Assembly (NCBI GenBank): GCA_963682025.1
Contig: OY821520.1
Coordinates: 134,789,738 to 134,853,737 of the forward strand
Origin: Cordilura impudica
Lineage: Eukaryota; Arthropoda; Insecta; Diptera; Scathophagidae
DNA length: 64,000 nt
Direction of reading: 5' to 3'
Numbering within the stretch: the stretch's first letter is position 1; each line of letters opens with the position of its first letter. The translations under genes and the position numbers were made by a program. Below, one piece after another: positions 35,646 to 47,087 of this stretch. The notes under the pieces were generated by a model. It was given only the letters and a program-made list of their open reading frames with translations. It was not told the origin of the DNA and did not search any database.

Positions 35646-35760
35646 CCAAACGAAAAAAAAATTTTTTATTGCGTTTTTCGAGCTCATGTCAAGGTTATCT
35701 ACACAGAAAAAATTATCGCATCCGGAGTACATGAAATTTTTTTCATTTTGTTGAGTAGTG
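35199..35760 (-). repeat. right terminal inverted repeat
   Basis: Inverted partner of 32370-32925. It differs mainly by an extra ~10 bases near the tip (ATGAAATTTTTTTCATTTTG) and in poly-A length (35620-35645). The segment 35029-35198 before it is the gene's AT-rich 3' untranslated region, with AATAAAA-like signals (TGTAATAAAAAAG at 35187). Confidence 0.9.
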
Positions 35761-35766
35761 TAATAA

Positions 35767-37540
35767 ATAATCAGATTAGGGATGCTAAACGCAAAAAACC
35801 AAAAGTCCCAAACATTTTAAATAAAATAATTTGTTATCTTTATTTTCTGAAAAACCTCCAATTTTCATCCAAAAGAAATTGTGAAAATTTATATATAAAT
35901 AATATTCTCATCAAATTGCGTTTATCTATGTAACAATTTTTATGTTAGCAATTCTTAAATATCATTTGAGGTTTTCTAAAATCATTGAATTTAAATTAAT
36001 GTTTCCTGTAGTCCGATTCTGTAAATTTCAACGATCCGACAATCGCAAAATATATCGACAGCTATTGTTGTTTGCACTAAGGATTAAGTGATTCACTAAG
36101 TACATACATCTTAACGATAGTCGACATCTCTATTTTTCTATTTATTTAAATTGTAAACGAGTGGCATCTCTGTCAAAATAAGCGAAAAACTCAAAGAAGA
36201 ATAGAAAAAAACAAATTACTTCGTGTTTGACAGGATGATTTTATGTTTATGTTTAATATCTTTATTTTGTTTACTAATATTTCAGTTTATTTATTTGAAA
36301 ATGAAATAATGAATTGAATATGCTATTTAATTTTTTTTATTTATATAAAAAAGTTTTTTAATAAAAGCAAAATATTTTCACTATTTTATGATTTTTATTT
36401 ATGTATGACGACATTTCAACCTAAAAATTTAAGTTTTTATCGATTGAATAAACAACACAAAAATGGTTGTCGTTTAGATAACAACAACAGCTGACTTTAA
36501 CAATAGCGAATATCGTTTAAAAATTTTACTGATTATTTTGCTATATTCCTTTTTTTAACGATTCGACTATCGTTAAAAGAAGTTACTGCATCGCGATACT
36601 GAAAAGTTATTAATTTCTCCTGAATGGCAATATTTTTTTTAAATGTAAACATATTTGGTGTTTTTTTTTTTTTTTGGAATTTCAATTTGTGTTTAACGAA
36701 TAAAATTTATATATTAAAAATGCAATTGATGTCTTCTAAATTTAAAATTATTATTTTCGACGTTTTGATATGACTTTCTGAAATTCAATTAATATTTTCT
36801 AATTTATAATTGGAAATTTTAATTCCAGTTTTTGATATTTTCTTAAATTTGAATGGAAAATTTAAAAAGTGCAATTTTGTATTTATGTGAATAATAATGC
36901 TTTAGTAATTATAAACAATTTTTAAAAATTAGATGTAACCGCAATCAGATATTTTGTAGGTAAAGCAGAATAATAATTCTATATAACTATGTAGAACTGG
37001 TTTGAAAGCAAAAAAACTCATTGATGAACTTGGTAACTCTATTTTGTAAAGACAAAAAAAAGTTAATACGCCAAACTTATGTTCATATTTGTAAAAGAGT
37101 AATGAAAAAACATATGAATTAAAAGACCAGTCCGTGTATACTCTTAACATTTTTCTGTATGATATCTAGTTGAAAATATTGACATTCATGTTAAAATAGA
37201 AATAACTATTGCAAATCTAATTAGAACAAAAATTGTGGCGCCATCTACTGTGCGATAGTCACGCTGAGCAAAATGAAGTGACACTCTGTTAATGCAAAAA
37301 AAATGTATTTTCCCCACAACAAAATATTGCAGAATTTTATGTAAATAAAATAATATACCGATTTATTTCTAACATGCAGTTATTATGGATATACATATAT
37401 AGAATATGTGTATATTATTTGTATTATTTAATATGTGCATGTATGTATATGTAAATATTACACACAAAAAATACAACATCAAACGTTATTTTTGTGTTTT
37501 TCTCTTTAAATAAATTAATATACCTATAAAAAATTTTTTT
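35767..37540. other. AT-rich intergenic stretch
   Basis: No gene recognised. CTTAACGATAGTCGACATC (36110) and AACGATTCGACTATCGTTAA (36557) are partly inverted copies and could be the ends of a degraded ~470-bp MITE; support is weak. Confidence 0.4.
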
Positions 37541-38454
37541 GTTATATTTACATTGTTTTTTTTTTATTAACAACTAGGTATTTTAGCATTATTTGCTTTA
37601 GATGCTGGTGAATTTTTGCTCCCTTTATATTAAATCGTAGTGTCTGCTTGTCGAAAAAATTTTGGATCGATTTTAACCACTTTCCCGTGACCCAATCGAT
37701 CTGAAATTTTGCAGGCAGGCTCGTGGCAATGACGGAAATGATATCATAAATAAATTTTTTTAGTGATGCCAAAACAATGGAAACTTTTAAATTTTTCTAC
37801 CAGAGTTGATAAAATGTACAAGGGGTTAGTTTTTATTATATTATTACCACAACGACCACAAAAACAACAAGTCCAGCTATGACAACAATGCAACATTTAG
37901 AATAACAACAAGAACAATATAGAAACATCATGTTTTTAATTTTTTTTTTATTTTTCAGAGATTTCCCGGGACCACCGATTTTAATGATTTTCGAAATAGA
38001 AATCTTGCCATGAATTTGGTGAATCATTCTCACTAAAAATGATCACCCTAGCTGTCCTATTGAGGGCGTGATCGTGACAAGAACAACATAGAAAATTATA
38101 TTTTTTCAAGACTTTTTTAGTTCTTCATTCAAATCTCGGGCCCTAATCAACCGATTTGGACGATTTTAAATAGCAAACTTCTCAGGATGTTACTGAATCA
38201 TTTTTTATGTCAACGAGCAGCCTAGCTGCCCGATTGATGGCGTCATCGTGATTTACACAGACGGACATCGCTATATCAACTGCGGTTGTTATAAGGATCA
38301 CAAATATATGTATTTTATGAGGTCCAAAATTTTTTTTCTAATTATTACAAACGGAATGATAAACTTATATATACACTCTGCACACTGCAGTATAGGGTAT
38401 AAAAATGAATTTCCTAGAATTTGCACTCGAATTTCAAGGGCTGGAATCTGCTAG
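37541..38454 (+). mobile_element. non-coding Helitron-type element with internal duplicated units (copy E)
   Basis: The 3' end at 38422-38454 (CTCGAATTTCAAG, GGCTGGAATCTG, CTAG, then T) matches the Helitron terminus of copy A. Two units of about 180 bases precede it, each with an ACCGATTT.. phrase, a GAATCATT block and CCTAGCTG(T/C)CC(T/G)ATTGA(G/T)GGCGT (38046 and 38220). A mini-me-like run follows the second: ACACAGACGGACATCGCTAT and GCAGTATAGGGTATAAAAATG. The 5' boundary is unknown and only approximate here. Confidence 0.5.
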
Positions 38455-39766
38455 TCTATTTTAACAGAGACACTTTGAGACGAAGTGAAATTCGAGTAAC
38501 CGTTATAACTCTCCATTCTACTGCATACTGGAGTGCCTTGAACTATATGGGGAAAAATCGTGCATTTTACGGTCTCAAATAATAAATCTTGACATTTTTT
38601 GAAAAAACTTAAAAAGATTTTTTTTTAATAATGCAGCTCACTAAAGCTGATCACCAGAACCGAGATTATTTGGGAATCATTATAAGGAATTTTAAGATTT
38701 ATTTCTTTGAGACCGCCAAAACAACGTTTTTCTTTGAATCATCGTACTGTACGTAAATATTACTCGTATGTAAACAACATATTGTTTTTTAGTACAGTAA
38801 TTAAATGATAAGATTATAAAAAAAATCACATTTCCCACAGCCATAATAAAAATGAATTAAGTATTTTTAAGAGTGTGTAATAACTAGTGTGTAATAACAT
38901 TATAACAACAACAAAATATAATACAAACGATATTTAATAAATATTCTGATAATAAGTATAATAAAACATTTTTCTGCATACGACCATTATATCGCATACG
39001 ATAGTAATTCATAGTGCTCTATAACAACACATAAATTACACTGCATACGAGCCAGAAAGGTGGTGGTGGTGGTGTTGGTGTTGTAATAAAATGTAATATT
39101 CTTTGTCATAACAAATGATAAAACCTATTATTAAATAAATACTCAGTAATAAACTCGTAACTTATACGACATGTTGAACGCGGTGGTTCAACCAATTAGT
39201 TGTAATAAAATTCTTTTAAAGCATTTCCTGTGTATTTAAATACTTGTAGATATATATCTAAGATTAATAATTAAAATAAACAAAATGCAACAATATTTAA
39301 TTAAAAAGATTAACAGCAGTTTAATTGATTTTTATCTTACAAGTTTTTCTCTTTTTTTTAAGAAAAAATAAACAATGTACTCGTATCATAAAAAAAAAAC
39401 AAAAATATCGTCTAACAACCTCCTGCTTAGTAGAGGTATAAAAATTTATTTATGTCTTTTCTCACCCCCTATGGTTGAATCTATTTTTTTTTTTTTTATT
39501 TTCATAAACATAGATTTTATATATTTAATTTAATTGTTTATGCTTGAAAGTGTGCCAGTTTTAATAAAAATTCTTTAACAAATTCATATCTATTTTAAAA
39601 AATTTTTTAATAGAAATTTAAGTTCTTAATCGTAATGAATCATAATGTTATGGAACATTTTAAAATAAATATATATAAGGATTGAAATCGAAATCTTAAC
39701 ACATGTTTTTCCTCTTAACTTATTGTGCAAGCATTATTAAGAATATTTCTTGTTAGTTTGATCAAA
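38455..39766. other. AT-rich intergenic stretch with short simple repeats
   Basis: (GGT)n at 39060-39083, and poly-T/poly-A runs. The word CTGCATACGA recurs at 38976 and 39042. No coding evidence. Confidence 0.45.
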
Positions 39767-40610
39767 ATGAGTGACGAAAGAAAAGTAGGTGCTAAAATTA
39801 TTAAATATTTTAAACAAAATCCTACAAAATGATGGCCAAAGAATCAAAGATCTGCCATTAAACTGCTTCCAATATTGTTACAAACAACCAGGAGAATTTG
39901 ACCATTGTTCGGGAAGAAAGAAAGGGCCACATGATGTTTTTAAGGCCAACAAAGTAGCAAGCATATCGAAAAGGGCTCCAAACACATCCGGTAGAAAAGC
40001 TACCGGGTTAACTAAGTGCTCCGACTATTTAATGCAAAAAGTAAAAACCAATGTAAGTTTGAAAACGTAGAAAGTCCAAAAATTCCAGGCAAGTCAAAAA
40101 CAGAGAACGGAAATTCAATTCATGTTTCATCAAAAATACGCCTGCTGCATACTGAATGGATTTATGTATTGCTAGTGTTCGCGGAAATGTCGATGATAAG
40201 TTAAGGACCCAAAAGCAGACGAAAATTCCAAAAAAAAAACCAAAAAAACATTCCTGGTATTGCAAACAATTTGCAGTTGTGGCAAAAGAAGCAAGTCAGT
40301 TGTTACAACGGGCTCTAAAAAAACGAAATTTATATTAAGGAATGTTTTTATCATTGCGGTAAAAAAACTCTTGTGTTTTGCAGGAACAATAACTTGGATT
40401 GTGTACTAAAGGAGGCAAATCGTCCAAACTGTCCATAACTTAGGCCAGTGGAGAAAAATTAGGCACTTGTGAGAGGGGAAGTTGAAGAGTACAAAAAACG
40501 TGTCCCTAAATGTGGAAAATTTTAAACAGAGATGGACCACCTGTTCCATAAAATTGACAGAAACTACTATCAAATACCTAATGGAAGGGTTTCTGGAAAA
40601 GGTACATAAG
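39767..40610 (+). pseudogene. IS630/Tc1-like transposase remnant, copy 1
   Basis: ATG at 39767 preceded by GTTAGTTTGATCAAAATGAG, a leader shared with the minus-strand copy at 57.69 kb. The frame opens MSDERKVGAKIIKYFKQNPT. Later blocks are NGNSIHVSSKIRLL (40105), SRRKFQKKNQKN, NLQLWQKKQVSCY, and LDCVLKEANRPNCP (40395) followed by LRPVEKN*ALVRGEVEEY. The EAN.PNCPELRPVEKYWALVK wording is typical of the third catalytic region in this transposase group. Several frameshifts and stops make it inactive. It was identified by comparison with 57.05-57.69 kb, where different stretches remain readable. Confidence 0.68.
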
Positions 40611-41090
40611 TTATCTTTTTGTAAGATTTAATATAATTTCAATTAACTGCAGAAAAATAAAACCTAGATCTAATGGTTTCTTTATTATTACATTTTATGT
40701 GATAATATACTCGTATATGGGATTTTTTTTTTCTTTGGAATTTAATTCCGGGTCTAAAACAAATCTGTTAGAAATGCTACAGGTCAAATTTTAGATCGAT
40801 CGGAGTTCATCCTCGGGGTCCCCAAAGTTAAGAACATTTAAAAAATATACAAATTAAAAAAAAATAAATTTAAAGTTTTATAAAATCAATTTTTTCATTG
40901 ACTGCATTTTACTTGATTAAGTAATACAAATATGAAATATTTATTTTTTAGGACTCTTCCAAACTCATTTAAACTGATGATAAAAATGTTCACTGAACTT
41001 TATATAATATAAAATTTAGAATAATTGCAAAATTTTGTCAACGATTTTTACAAAAGTGTGATGGGTGAATTAATAAATATCAGTCCAAGG
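40611..41090. other. AT-rich spacer
   Basis: No gene recognised. CATCCTCGGGGTCCCCAAAG at 40807 is a GC-richer patch of unknown origin. Confidence 0.4.
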
Positions 41091-42873
41091 CATAGGTTAG
41101 GTTAGGTTATTTTGAAAAAGAGGAGCCATGTATTCACATAGCTCATAACTGTTTTACCCGGATATACACTTAAGCCAGAAAGTCGGCTTGTTGTGCGCTC
41201 TACATCCTCGTGCTCATCCGTTAATCTACCCCTTATTTAACTTAGGAGTTCGGTCTCGATAGCAAATCTCCTGAGTGCTTTCCAGCGTATCCCCCTAAGA
41301 GCCGCTAGGCCTGGTATGATGTCGTTGAATAAATTTCTGACGGTTGTTCCGGCAAATGCAGGACAGTAACAAAGGTAGTGTTCTTGGGTCTCGTCATCCT
41401 CTCCACAAGCTCTGCATGTGGCCAATTCTGCCCATCCTATACGGTATAGATGAGCTCTCAGTTCAAAGGGTCCAGTGAGGATGCCAATAATCCTACTCAG
41501 TTCCTTTCTATTTAGACTAAGGATTTCCTTAGTCTTCGAAGTGTTTGGAGAGCCCCATAGTATCTTCGTAGCCTTACCCACGTCAGTTTCCTCCCAAATT
41601 AAAGTATGTGAATTAGTTGCCCATTCCGATAGTTTCAATTTGAGAGCCTGGAAAGGTATTGGGTTTTCCAAATTGACACCCTCCAGGAAAGAACCCTTCC
41701 TGGCCAGTTCATCTGCAATCTCGTTTCCCATTATACCACTGTGTCCTGGGATCCAAATGATTTCTAGTCTACCTCTTGTAGTGAAGTTTGCAATTTCTTC
41801 CTTACATTGAGGACAGTCCTTGATCCAGTTTTGTCCGAGGATAGCGCCTTGATAGCCGCTAGACTGACCGAAAATATTTCCACGTCTCCGGGGATTGGGA
41901 TTGCCGTGCGTCAATAGATCTTATGCATTCCGTTATCGCGACCACTTCGACCTGAAAGACAGAGTTGTGGTCCGGAATGCGTAGGTATATGCCATTGGAA
42001 TGGTCCTCATCATAGAAACCTATACCAGTCCTACCATGCAGACTAGATCCGTCTGTGTAGTAGTTTCACCCTGGAAGGTTTTGTAGAAAATTTCCGTTCA
42101 AGCATCTTTCCCTGTCAGGTATCCTTATACTGCAGGGTCTGTTTGTCGACACTTCCGTGATTCTATCACAGCTAAAATCCACTGTGTTGAATTCCGGTAT
42201 CTGGTCCAATATTGTTTGGTGTCTGGTCATATGGTCGGTGATGTATTCCCCTATTACTCTTAGTCGTAACATGGCCAGAGCTGCCTCATATTTAATTCTA
42301 ATCTCGATCGGGTGTATAGATAGAATCGTCTGTAAAGCCCTCGTAGATATAGTCCGTATTGTGCCGCTGATTCCTATGCAGCAGAGGCGTTCTATCTTTT
42401 GGAATAGTTTAATATAGCTTTTTCTGTTAATTGATGTCCATGTGACTACGGATGCGTAAGTTAGCATTGGTCTAACGACGCTTGTGTAAAGCCAATGCGT
42501 CATCCTCGGGTTTAACCCCCATTTTGAACTTATAGCTCTTCTGCAAATGGCCCATATCCGGTGAGCCTTCGCGACTTTGCTCTCAATATGGTCCTTCCAA
42601 GTGAGCTTTTTGTCGAGAATCACCCCAAGGTATTTCACTGTTTGTGTGATCCTAATCGTTTTGCCCTGGAAGCGGGGTTCATCGAATTCGACTATTCTCG
42701 TCTTCCTAGTAAAGAGGCATATTTCAGTCTTTTCCGGGTTCACATTCAATCCCCTCGGTTGTGCCCAATCGTATGCTATTTCGAGTGCATCCGATGCCCT
42801 CTTACATAAATTTCTAGGATATTTCCCCCTTAACAGTATCGCTACATCGTCTGCGTAGTCCAAGGCTTAAAAT
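41091..42873 (-). pseudogene. I/LOA-like LINE remnant: reverse transcriptase end, RNase H, zinc knuckle
   Basis: 5'-truncated just before the catalytic box: the minus-strand reading starts LDYADDVAILLRGK at 42866. Then KYLGVILDKKLTWKDHI, a conserved ..SINRKSYIKLFQKIERLC block, a stop (TGA) near 42065, and an RNase H domain: YYTDGSSLHGRTGIGFYDE (first Asp), VFQVEVVAITEC (Glu), VEIFSVSLAAIKAL (where SDS is expected, so the Asp is lost), and IIWIPGHSGIMGNEIADELA. The end is a Cys/His motif CRACGEDD..EHYLCYC, stop at 41237, and a tail of CCTAACCTAACCTA near 41095. A frameshift lies near 41920. RNase H after the reverse transcriptase indicates the I/LOA group. Confidence 0.87.
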
Positions 42874-42890
42874 AAACAAAAAAAAAAATG

Positions 42891-43667
42891 AACAAGTAAG
42901 AAAATTATAGTCGGTCTAGACCGACTATATGATACCCTTTACCATGCGTTTGGAGACCCTATCTCATAGGCCCAACTAACTGGACATAGAAAATAAGCAT
43001 AAACCAAATTTGAGTAGGATTTTTATTATTTTTTTTGGCTGCAGATATGAAAAAGTTCATATCGGATGCTATATCTATATGTGGACTAGGCGCAAAAATG
43101 GACCGATCCTGACATTGTTTGGTAAAGTCTCTTGTATTTTGCGAAAATATATACAAACAAAATTTGAGAGGAATCAGTGCAATATTTTTGTTTTTTGATA
43201 GATTTAAGTGAAGATCGGGAAGCACCTCTATATGGAGCCTATGACCAAGAGTTGTACCATAAAGATCGTTTTAGGACATTCATTAATGGATGTATTAAAC
43301 ATATACAAACCCAATTTGACTAAGATCTATACGACAATTTGGATCTTATGGCAATTTATGTCGATTTTATAGGGGTCATTAGTATGGTGGCTAGGTCTGA
43401 ACATGGTCCGATTCTCACCAATTTCAATAGCGTTCATTCTATGGCCGGTAAAAGCTTATATACCAAATTTCAAAATATATTCATAGTTGCGACCTGCAGT
43501 TTGATTAAAAGCTTTACATGGACACACAGACGGACGGACGGACGGACGGACGTACATTGTTAAATCGACTCAAAAAGTGATTCTGATTCGATCGGTATAA
43601 TAAAAGATGGATCTAGGTCAAATATGTTTGGTTGTTACAAACAGCAGCACTATGTGGTTTGGGTATA
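42891..43667 (+). mobile_element. mini-me-like repeat with rearranged 3' end (copy M12)
   Basis: Perfect palindrome at 42911-42930, (GGAC)n at 43529-43550. At the 3' end GTTACAAACAGCAGCAC is followed by TATGTGGTTTGGGTATA, the inverted form of the usual terminus. It abuts the truncated 5' end of the LINE at 42873 across a short poly-A. Confidence 0.85.
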
Positions 43668-43694
43668 AAACCCCAAATTTGAAAAAAAAAATAA

Positions 43695-44346
43695 TTAGAG
43701 AAAGGGTCTTAGGTCCAACATAAAATAAGCATAAACCAAATTTGAGTGAGATTGTTATTAATTTTTTTGATTTCGAATATGAAAAAGTTCATATTGGTTG
43801 CCATATATTTATGGGGACTAGGTCGAAAAATGGACCGATCCGGACCATATTTGGTTAGGTCACTTATTTTTTGCTAAAACATATAGAAATCAAATCTGTG
43901 CAATATTTTTGTTTTTTGATAAATTTAAGTGAAGACTGGGAAGCAGTTTGTGGGCTTTGACTAAGAATTGTCTCCTGTAGGGACTGATTAATGGATGTAA
44001 TAAACAAAAACAACCCCAATTTCCACAAGTTCTATATAATAATTGAAGATTATGGCAACTTAGGGGTCATTTGTATGGGGACTGGGTCTGAACATGCACC
44101 GATTTTCACCAATTTCAATAGCGTTCGTCCTATAGCCGATAGAAGCTTATATACAAAATTTCATATTTGCAATCTGCAGTTCGATTATAAGACGATGGAA
44201 AGACGGGCGGACGGGCGGACGGACACAGAAAGTGGTTCTGAGTCGGTCGGTATAATAAAATATATAGTCTAGGTCAAATATTTTTGGCAATTACAAACAC
44301 CACCACTAACTGATTCTACCCTGACCACATAGTGGTATAGTGTATA
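43695..44346 (+). mobile_element. mini-me-like repeat, diverged, 5' end missing (copy M13)
   Basis: The family order begins at AAGGGTCTTAGGTCCAAC and ends TACCCTGACCACATAGTGG. The ACGGGCGGACGGACAC tract at 44198-44225 is a variant of (GGAC)n. It is older than M12, directly downstream in the same orientation. Confidence 0.75.
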
Positions 44347-44374
44347 ATTATCATAGATAAGACAATAATACATA

Positions 44375-44744
44375 CTAGCAGATTCCAGCGCTCGAAATTC
44401 GAGTGCAATTTCTAGTCAACTTTATTTTTCAACTTAGCCAATTCACAAACCAACACATTTTTGGTTTATTATAATTGTGAATTTTAGAAAACAAACTCAT
44501 TAACAAACACATTAACAAATTTAATAAACACACACATAGCATATGTATAGTTTTATGTATGTATTAGTAGCAATTTCAAATGCAATTTACTCAAAATAAT
44601 GTAAAAAATTTTAAAATTTGTAAATCTGGTGAATAGCTAAAAAGAAATACCTTTCAAATAATATACGTTTGGTCAAAATCAGGATAATATGGTAGAAAAA
44701 AAATGTCGGTCACAAGAAATCGCCTAGCTTATTAATATTACAGA
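44375..44744 (-). mobile_element. non-autonomous Helitron, 370 bp (copy B)
   Basis: On the minus strand it runs from TCTGTAATATTAATAAG to CTCGAATTTCGAG, spacer, CTAG. A precedes and T follows. The body is collinear with copy A at 22817. Confidence 0.85.
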
Positions 44745-45319
44745 TATGTATATATAATGTTTATGTAATTTTGCAATATATTCAGTATCAAAGAATTATT
44801 CTATTCTATAACAGAATGATTACGGTTTATCAGTCGAACTAATCGTATATTCTAATCAAATTTAATTCAAATATATCCGCAAGCAATATTCCCACACTCC
44901 TCCTTCCCATAACCTATTTTCCTGAGATCAACAGTACGCATTGCATTTGTAGAGGGCATATCATGAATGTTAGTTTATAATAACAAAAAAATAACCGTAA
45001 AAATAGTAATATATATATTAATAATAATTTTAGTAAACAGAGTCACTTATTCGATGAATGTGTAACGCTATATGTTTACATACATATAAATAATTATAAC
45101 TAATACAATATTTTTAGGATTTAAATCGAAAACGAACTGTTACGACAGTGGCGCCATTCGAGTTTTTTCGTTGCAAAAATCAAAACTTTTGAACCAATTG
45201 ATATAATCAAATAAGTTAGAAGGCTTATGATAAATAATTTTCCAACCTATGAAATAAGTGTCTGAACAAGGTGTTATGCCTTCTAGATCCTTACTTATGG
45301 GTTATTAAAGTTGAAATTT
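44745..45319. other. AT-rich intergenic stretch
   Basis: No gene or clear repeat found. Confidence 0.4.
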
Positions 45320-46074
45320 CTGTGATTTTCTAGAATAACCGCGTATGTCATAAAATCAAAATGTTCAGGGGAGCCAAAAAAACGTTCTATTTGAAATTAT
45401 GGGCTCGATATTAAGTTCTTAGAGCTTTTTATTTAACAGTCCTGTAGATATGGGCAATAAATACTTTATATAAAATTTTGAGTCAAAAATCTTCAGAGGA
45501 ATAGGTAGGTCCTAGAGAAGGACGAAAAAAACAATATGTAAATAACACTTAAAGTGTGTGCAGATAAAACAACTTATGTCGACAAATGTCGTTTTCTTTG
45601 AAAAAGAAAACTACCAATGCAACCACCCATGTAGACATAAGTTGTTGCTGCTTGAAAAATGGATTTTTTTTATTCGTCAACAAAAAGTTAACGGAACTTA
45701 GGGTGAGAATATAACAACGTATCAAGAATAATAGTGACAACAAATAACAGAAATAAACACACAAGTTTTTATAAGTGGTTATATACTGAAAAATAATCCA
45801 AAATTATTTTGCATTTCTTTTCATTAATAACAACGTATGTCGCTATGTGTCGTTTTCTGAGAAAATAATTTGTCAGCGATCAAACGTAGGTTGACATACG
45901 TCGATAGTGCTGCAAATTAATTTAATAAACATTTAAGTTACGTCGTTATTTAAAGATAAAACTCAGAAATGATCAATATTTTTTTTTTTTTTTAATTTAA
46001 ATATTAATATATTTGGCATCGTTAACTCAAAACGGACAAAAATGGACATACGCTGTTATTCCAGAAAACCACAG
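45320..46074 (+). mobile_element. hairpin-rich MITE, 755 bp, copy 1
   Basis: Ends CTGTGATTTTCTAGAATAAC and GTTATTCCAGAAAACCACAG form a TIR of about 30 bases. Inside are two further hairpins: ACAACTTATGTCGACAAATG with its inverse CATGTAGACATAAGTTGT (45568-45645), and ACAACGTATGTCGCTATGTG with CGTAGGTTGACATACGTCG (45829-45903). ATTT flanks or overlaps both ends. An inverted copy lies at 53852-54610 with the same hairpins. Confidence 0.8.
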
Positions 46075-46269
46075 ATTTGTCAACGGCATTAAAAAAAAAT
46101 CATATTTATGTTAACTAAAAAAACATGATTTCTAACCATTTTATATTTTTTATGTCATTTTTCCAGATTTTTGCATTTTAAAACTATTATCAAAAAAAAA
46201 AAAAAATAATAAAAAAAAAATTTTTAATTATAACAATTCATAACAGAAGGTATGTCAAATAGACTAATC

Positions 46270-46990
46270 ATTTCTGAACTATAATTATTGGATTCTAACT
46301 CTTTTCGTGACTTCAGATGCCGCAGAGATGAAATTTCATGTTGAAGTGGTCCTATTTTGCCTCACCCTTGATGCTTTGAACGTGTTCGAAAATCCATATT
46401 TTTTAGAAAATTTGTTGAAGGACTTCTGAGCTTCTTCGGAAAGTGCTCCAATTGACAAAGACTGATATCCAATTATATTTTAGCCATGCGCCAATATTTT
46501 ATGGACTGCCGCGGTCAATTTTTTCAGTGGATACATATCCGTCAAAAGTGAGGCAGTTTTCGAAGCATATTCTCCATATTTTGTAGAATTAACCTTTTCT
46601 TTGCAATTTAAAACATTCAAGATCGTTCGCAATCTTCTAATGATTTGACTTTTAATTCCAGTAATTCGAGTTACTGCCTCATCATATTCAAAAAATCTCC
46701 GCGATATGTTTTCATCGTTTGAGTTCCCGTATCCTCACCTGAGGTAGTCCACTACCTAGTCTACTTTTAGCCCAACTTCTTTTAAAAACGCATCCTGTAT
46801 TCGGTTCTTTCTGATCTTTTGCTTATCCTTATCTAATGTATTTGCATCAAACTGTTCCTTTTTTTATGGAAGGGTATACGTTAAACTCCATACACCCGTA
46901 TAAGTTAACAAGTTCTTCTAAAGCAGCTTGCACGAAATCCATTGGGGTGGTTGAGTTCCTAGATCAAGCAATTTTGAGTTGTTCAACGCC
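46270..46990 (-). pseudogene. Transib/RAG1-core-like transposase remnant
   Basis: Minus-strand blocks in order: KIRKNRIQDAFLKEVGLKVD (about 46835-46775), GYGNSNDENISRRFF (46730), AVTRITGIKSQIIRRLRTIL, YGEYASKTASLLTDMYPLKK, LTAAVHKILAHG, then LSIGALSEEAQKSFNKFSKK near 46450. In Transib-type transposases and the RAG1 core, GN..AR+ and HK.L.H..II....SIGA..SE..E..NK occur in this order, and the Glu in the last block is catalytic. The similarity is from memory of the family pattern, not from a search. Stops at about 46775, 46757, 46477 and 46340 show decay. The N-terminal part is not recognised. Confidence 0.55.
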
Positions 46991-47087
46991 ATGTTATTAA
47001 AGTGTCAAAAATAATTTTTCCACACTAGATACAAAGAACTATGGTGAAGTCATAGACTAATCCAGGGATTATGCCTATTTTTAAATA

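Larger units (their letters stand above)
32370..35760 (+). mobile_element. intact-looking 3.4-kb DNA transposon with ~0.55-kb TIRs, superfamily unassigned
   Basis: It begins CACTAGTCAACA and ends TGTTGAGTAGTG, flanked on both sides by TAATAA (32364-32369; 35761-35766), a 6-base target duplication. The TIRs (32370-32925 and 35199-35760) mirror each other over about 550 bases, with only scattered differences and T-run length changes. Shared landmarks include TGCGATAATTTTTTCTGTG, TCCGGCATAACTCGGGAACC, GATGCACGCGTTTCGC and AACTTTGTCTATGG. One two-exon gene lies between them. The 6-base duplication and CACTA-like tip do not by themselves settle the superfamily, and I do not recognise a named one. 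Confidence 0.9.

Noticed and set aside
32370..35760. CACTA (EnSpm) transposon, suggested by the CACTA tip
   Set aside because: The duplication is 6 bases rather than 2-3, the TIRs are very long, and the protein has none of the CACTA transposase blocks I know.
32370..35760. Transib, suggested by a CAC tip
   Set aside because: The duplication is not 5 bases, and the protein lacks the GN..AR and SIGA..SE blocks seen in the remnant at 46.3-47.0 kb.
36110..36580. MITE with AACGATAGTCGA ends
   Set aside because: The inverted match is short and imperfect, no second copy exists in the window, and no target duplication is visible.
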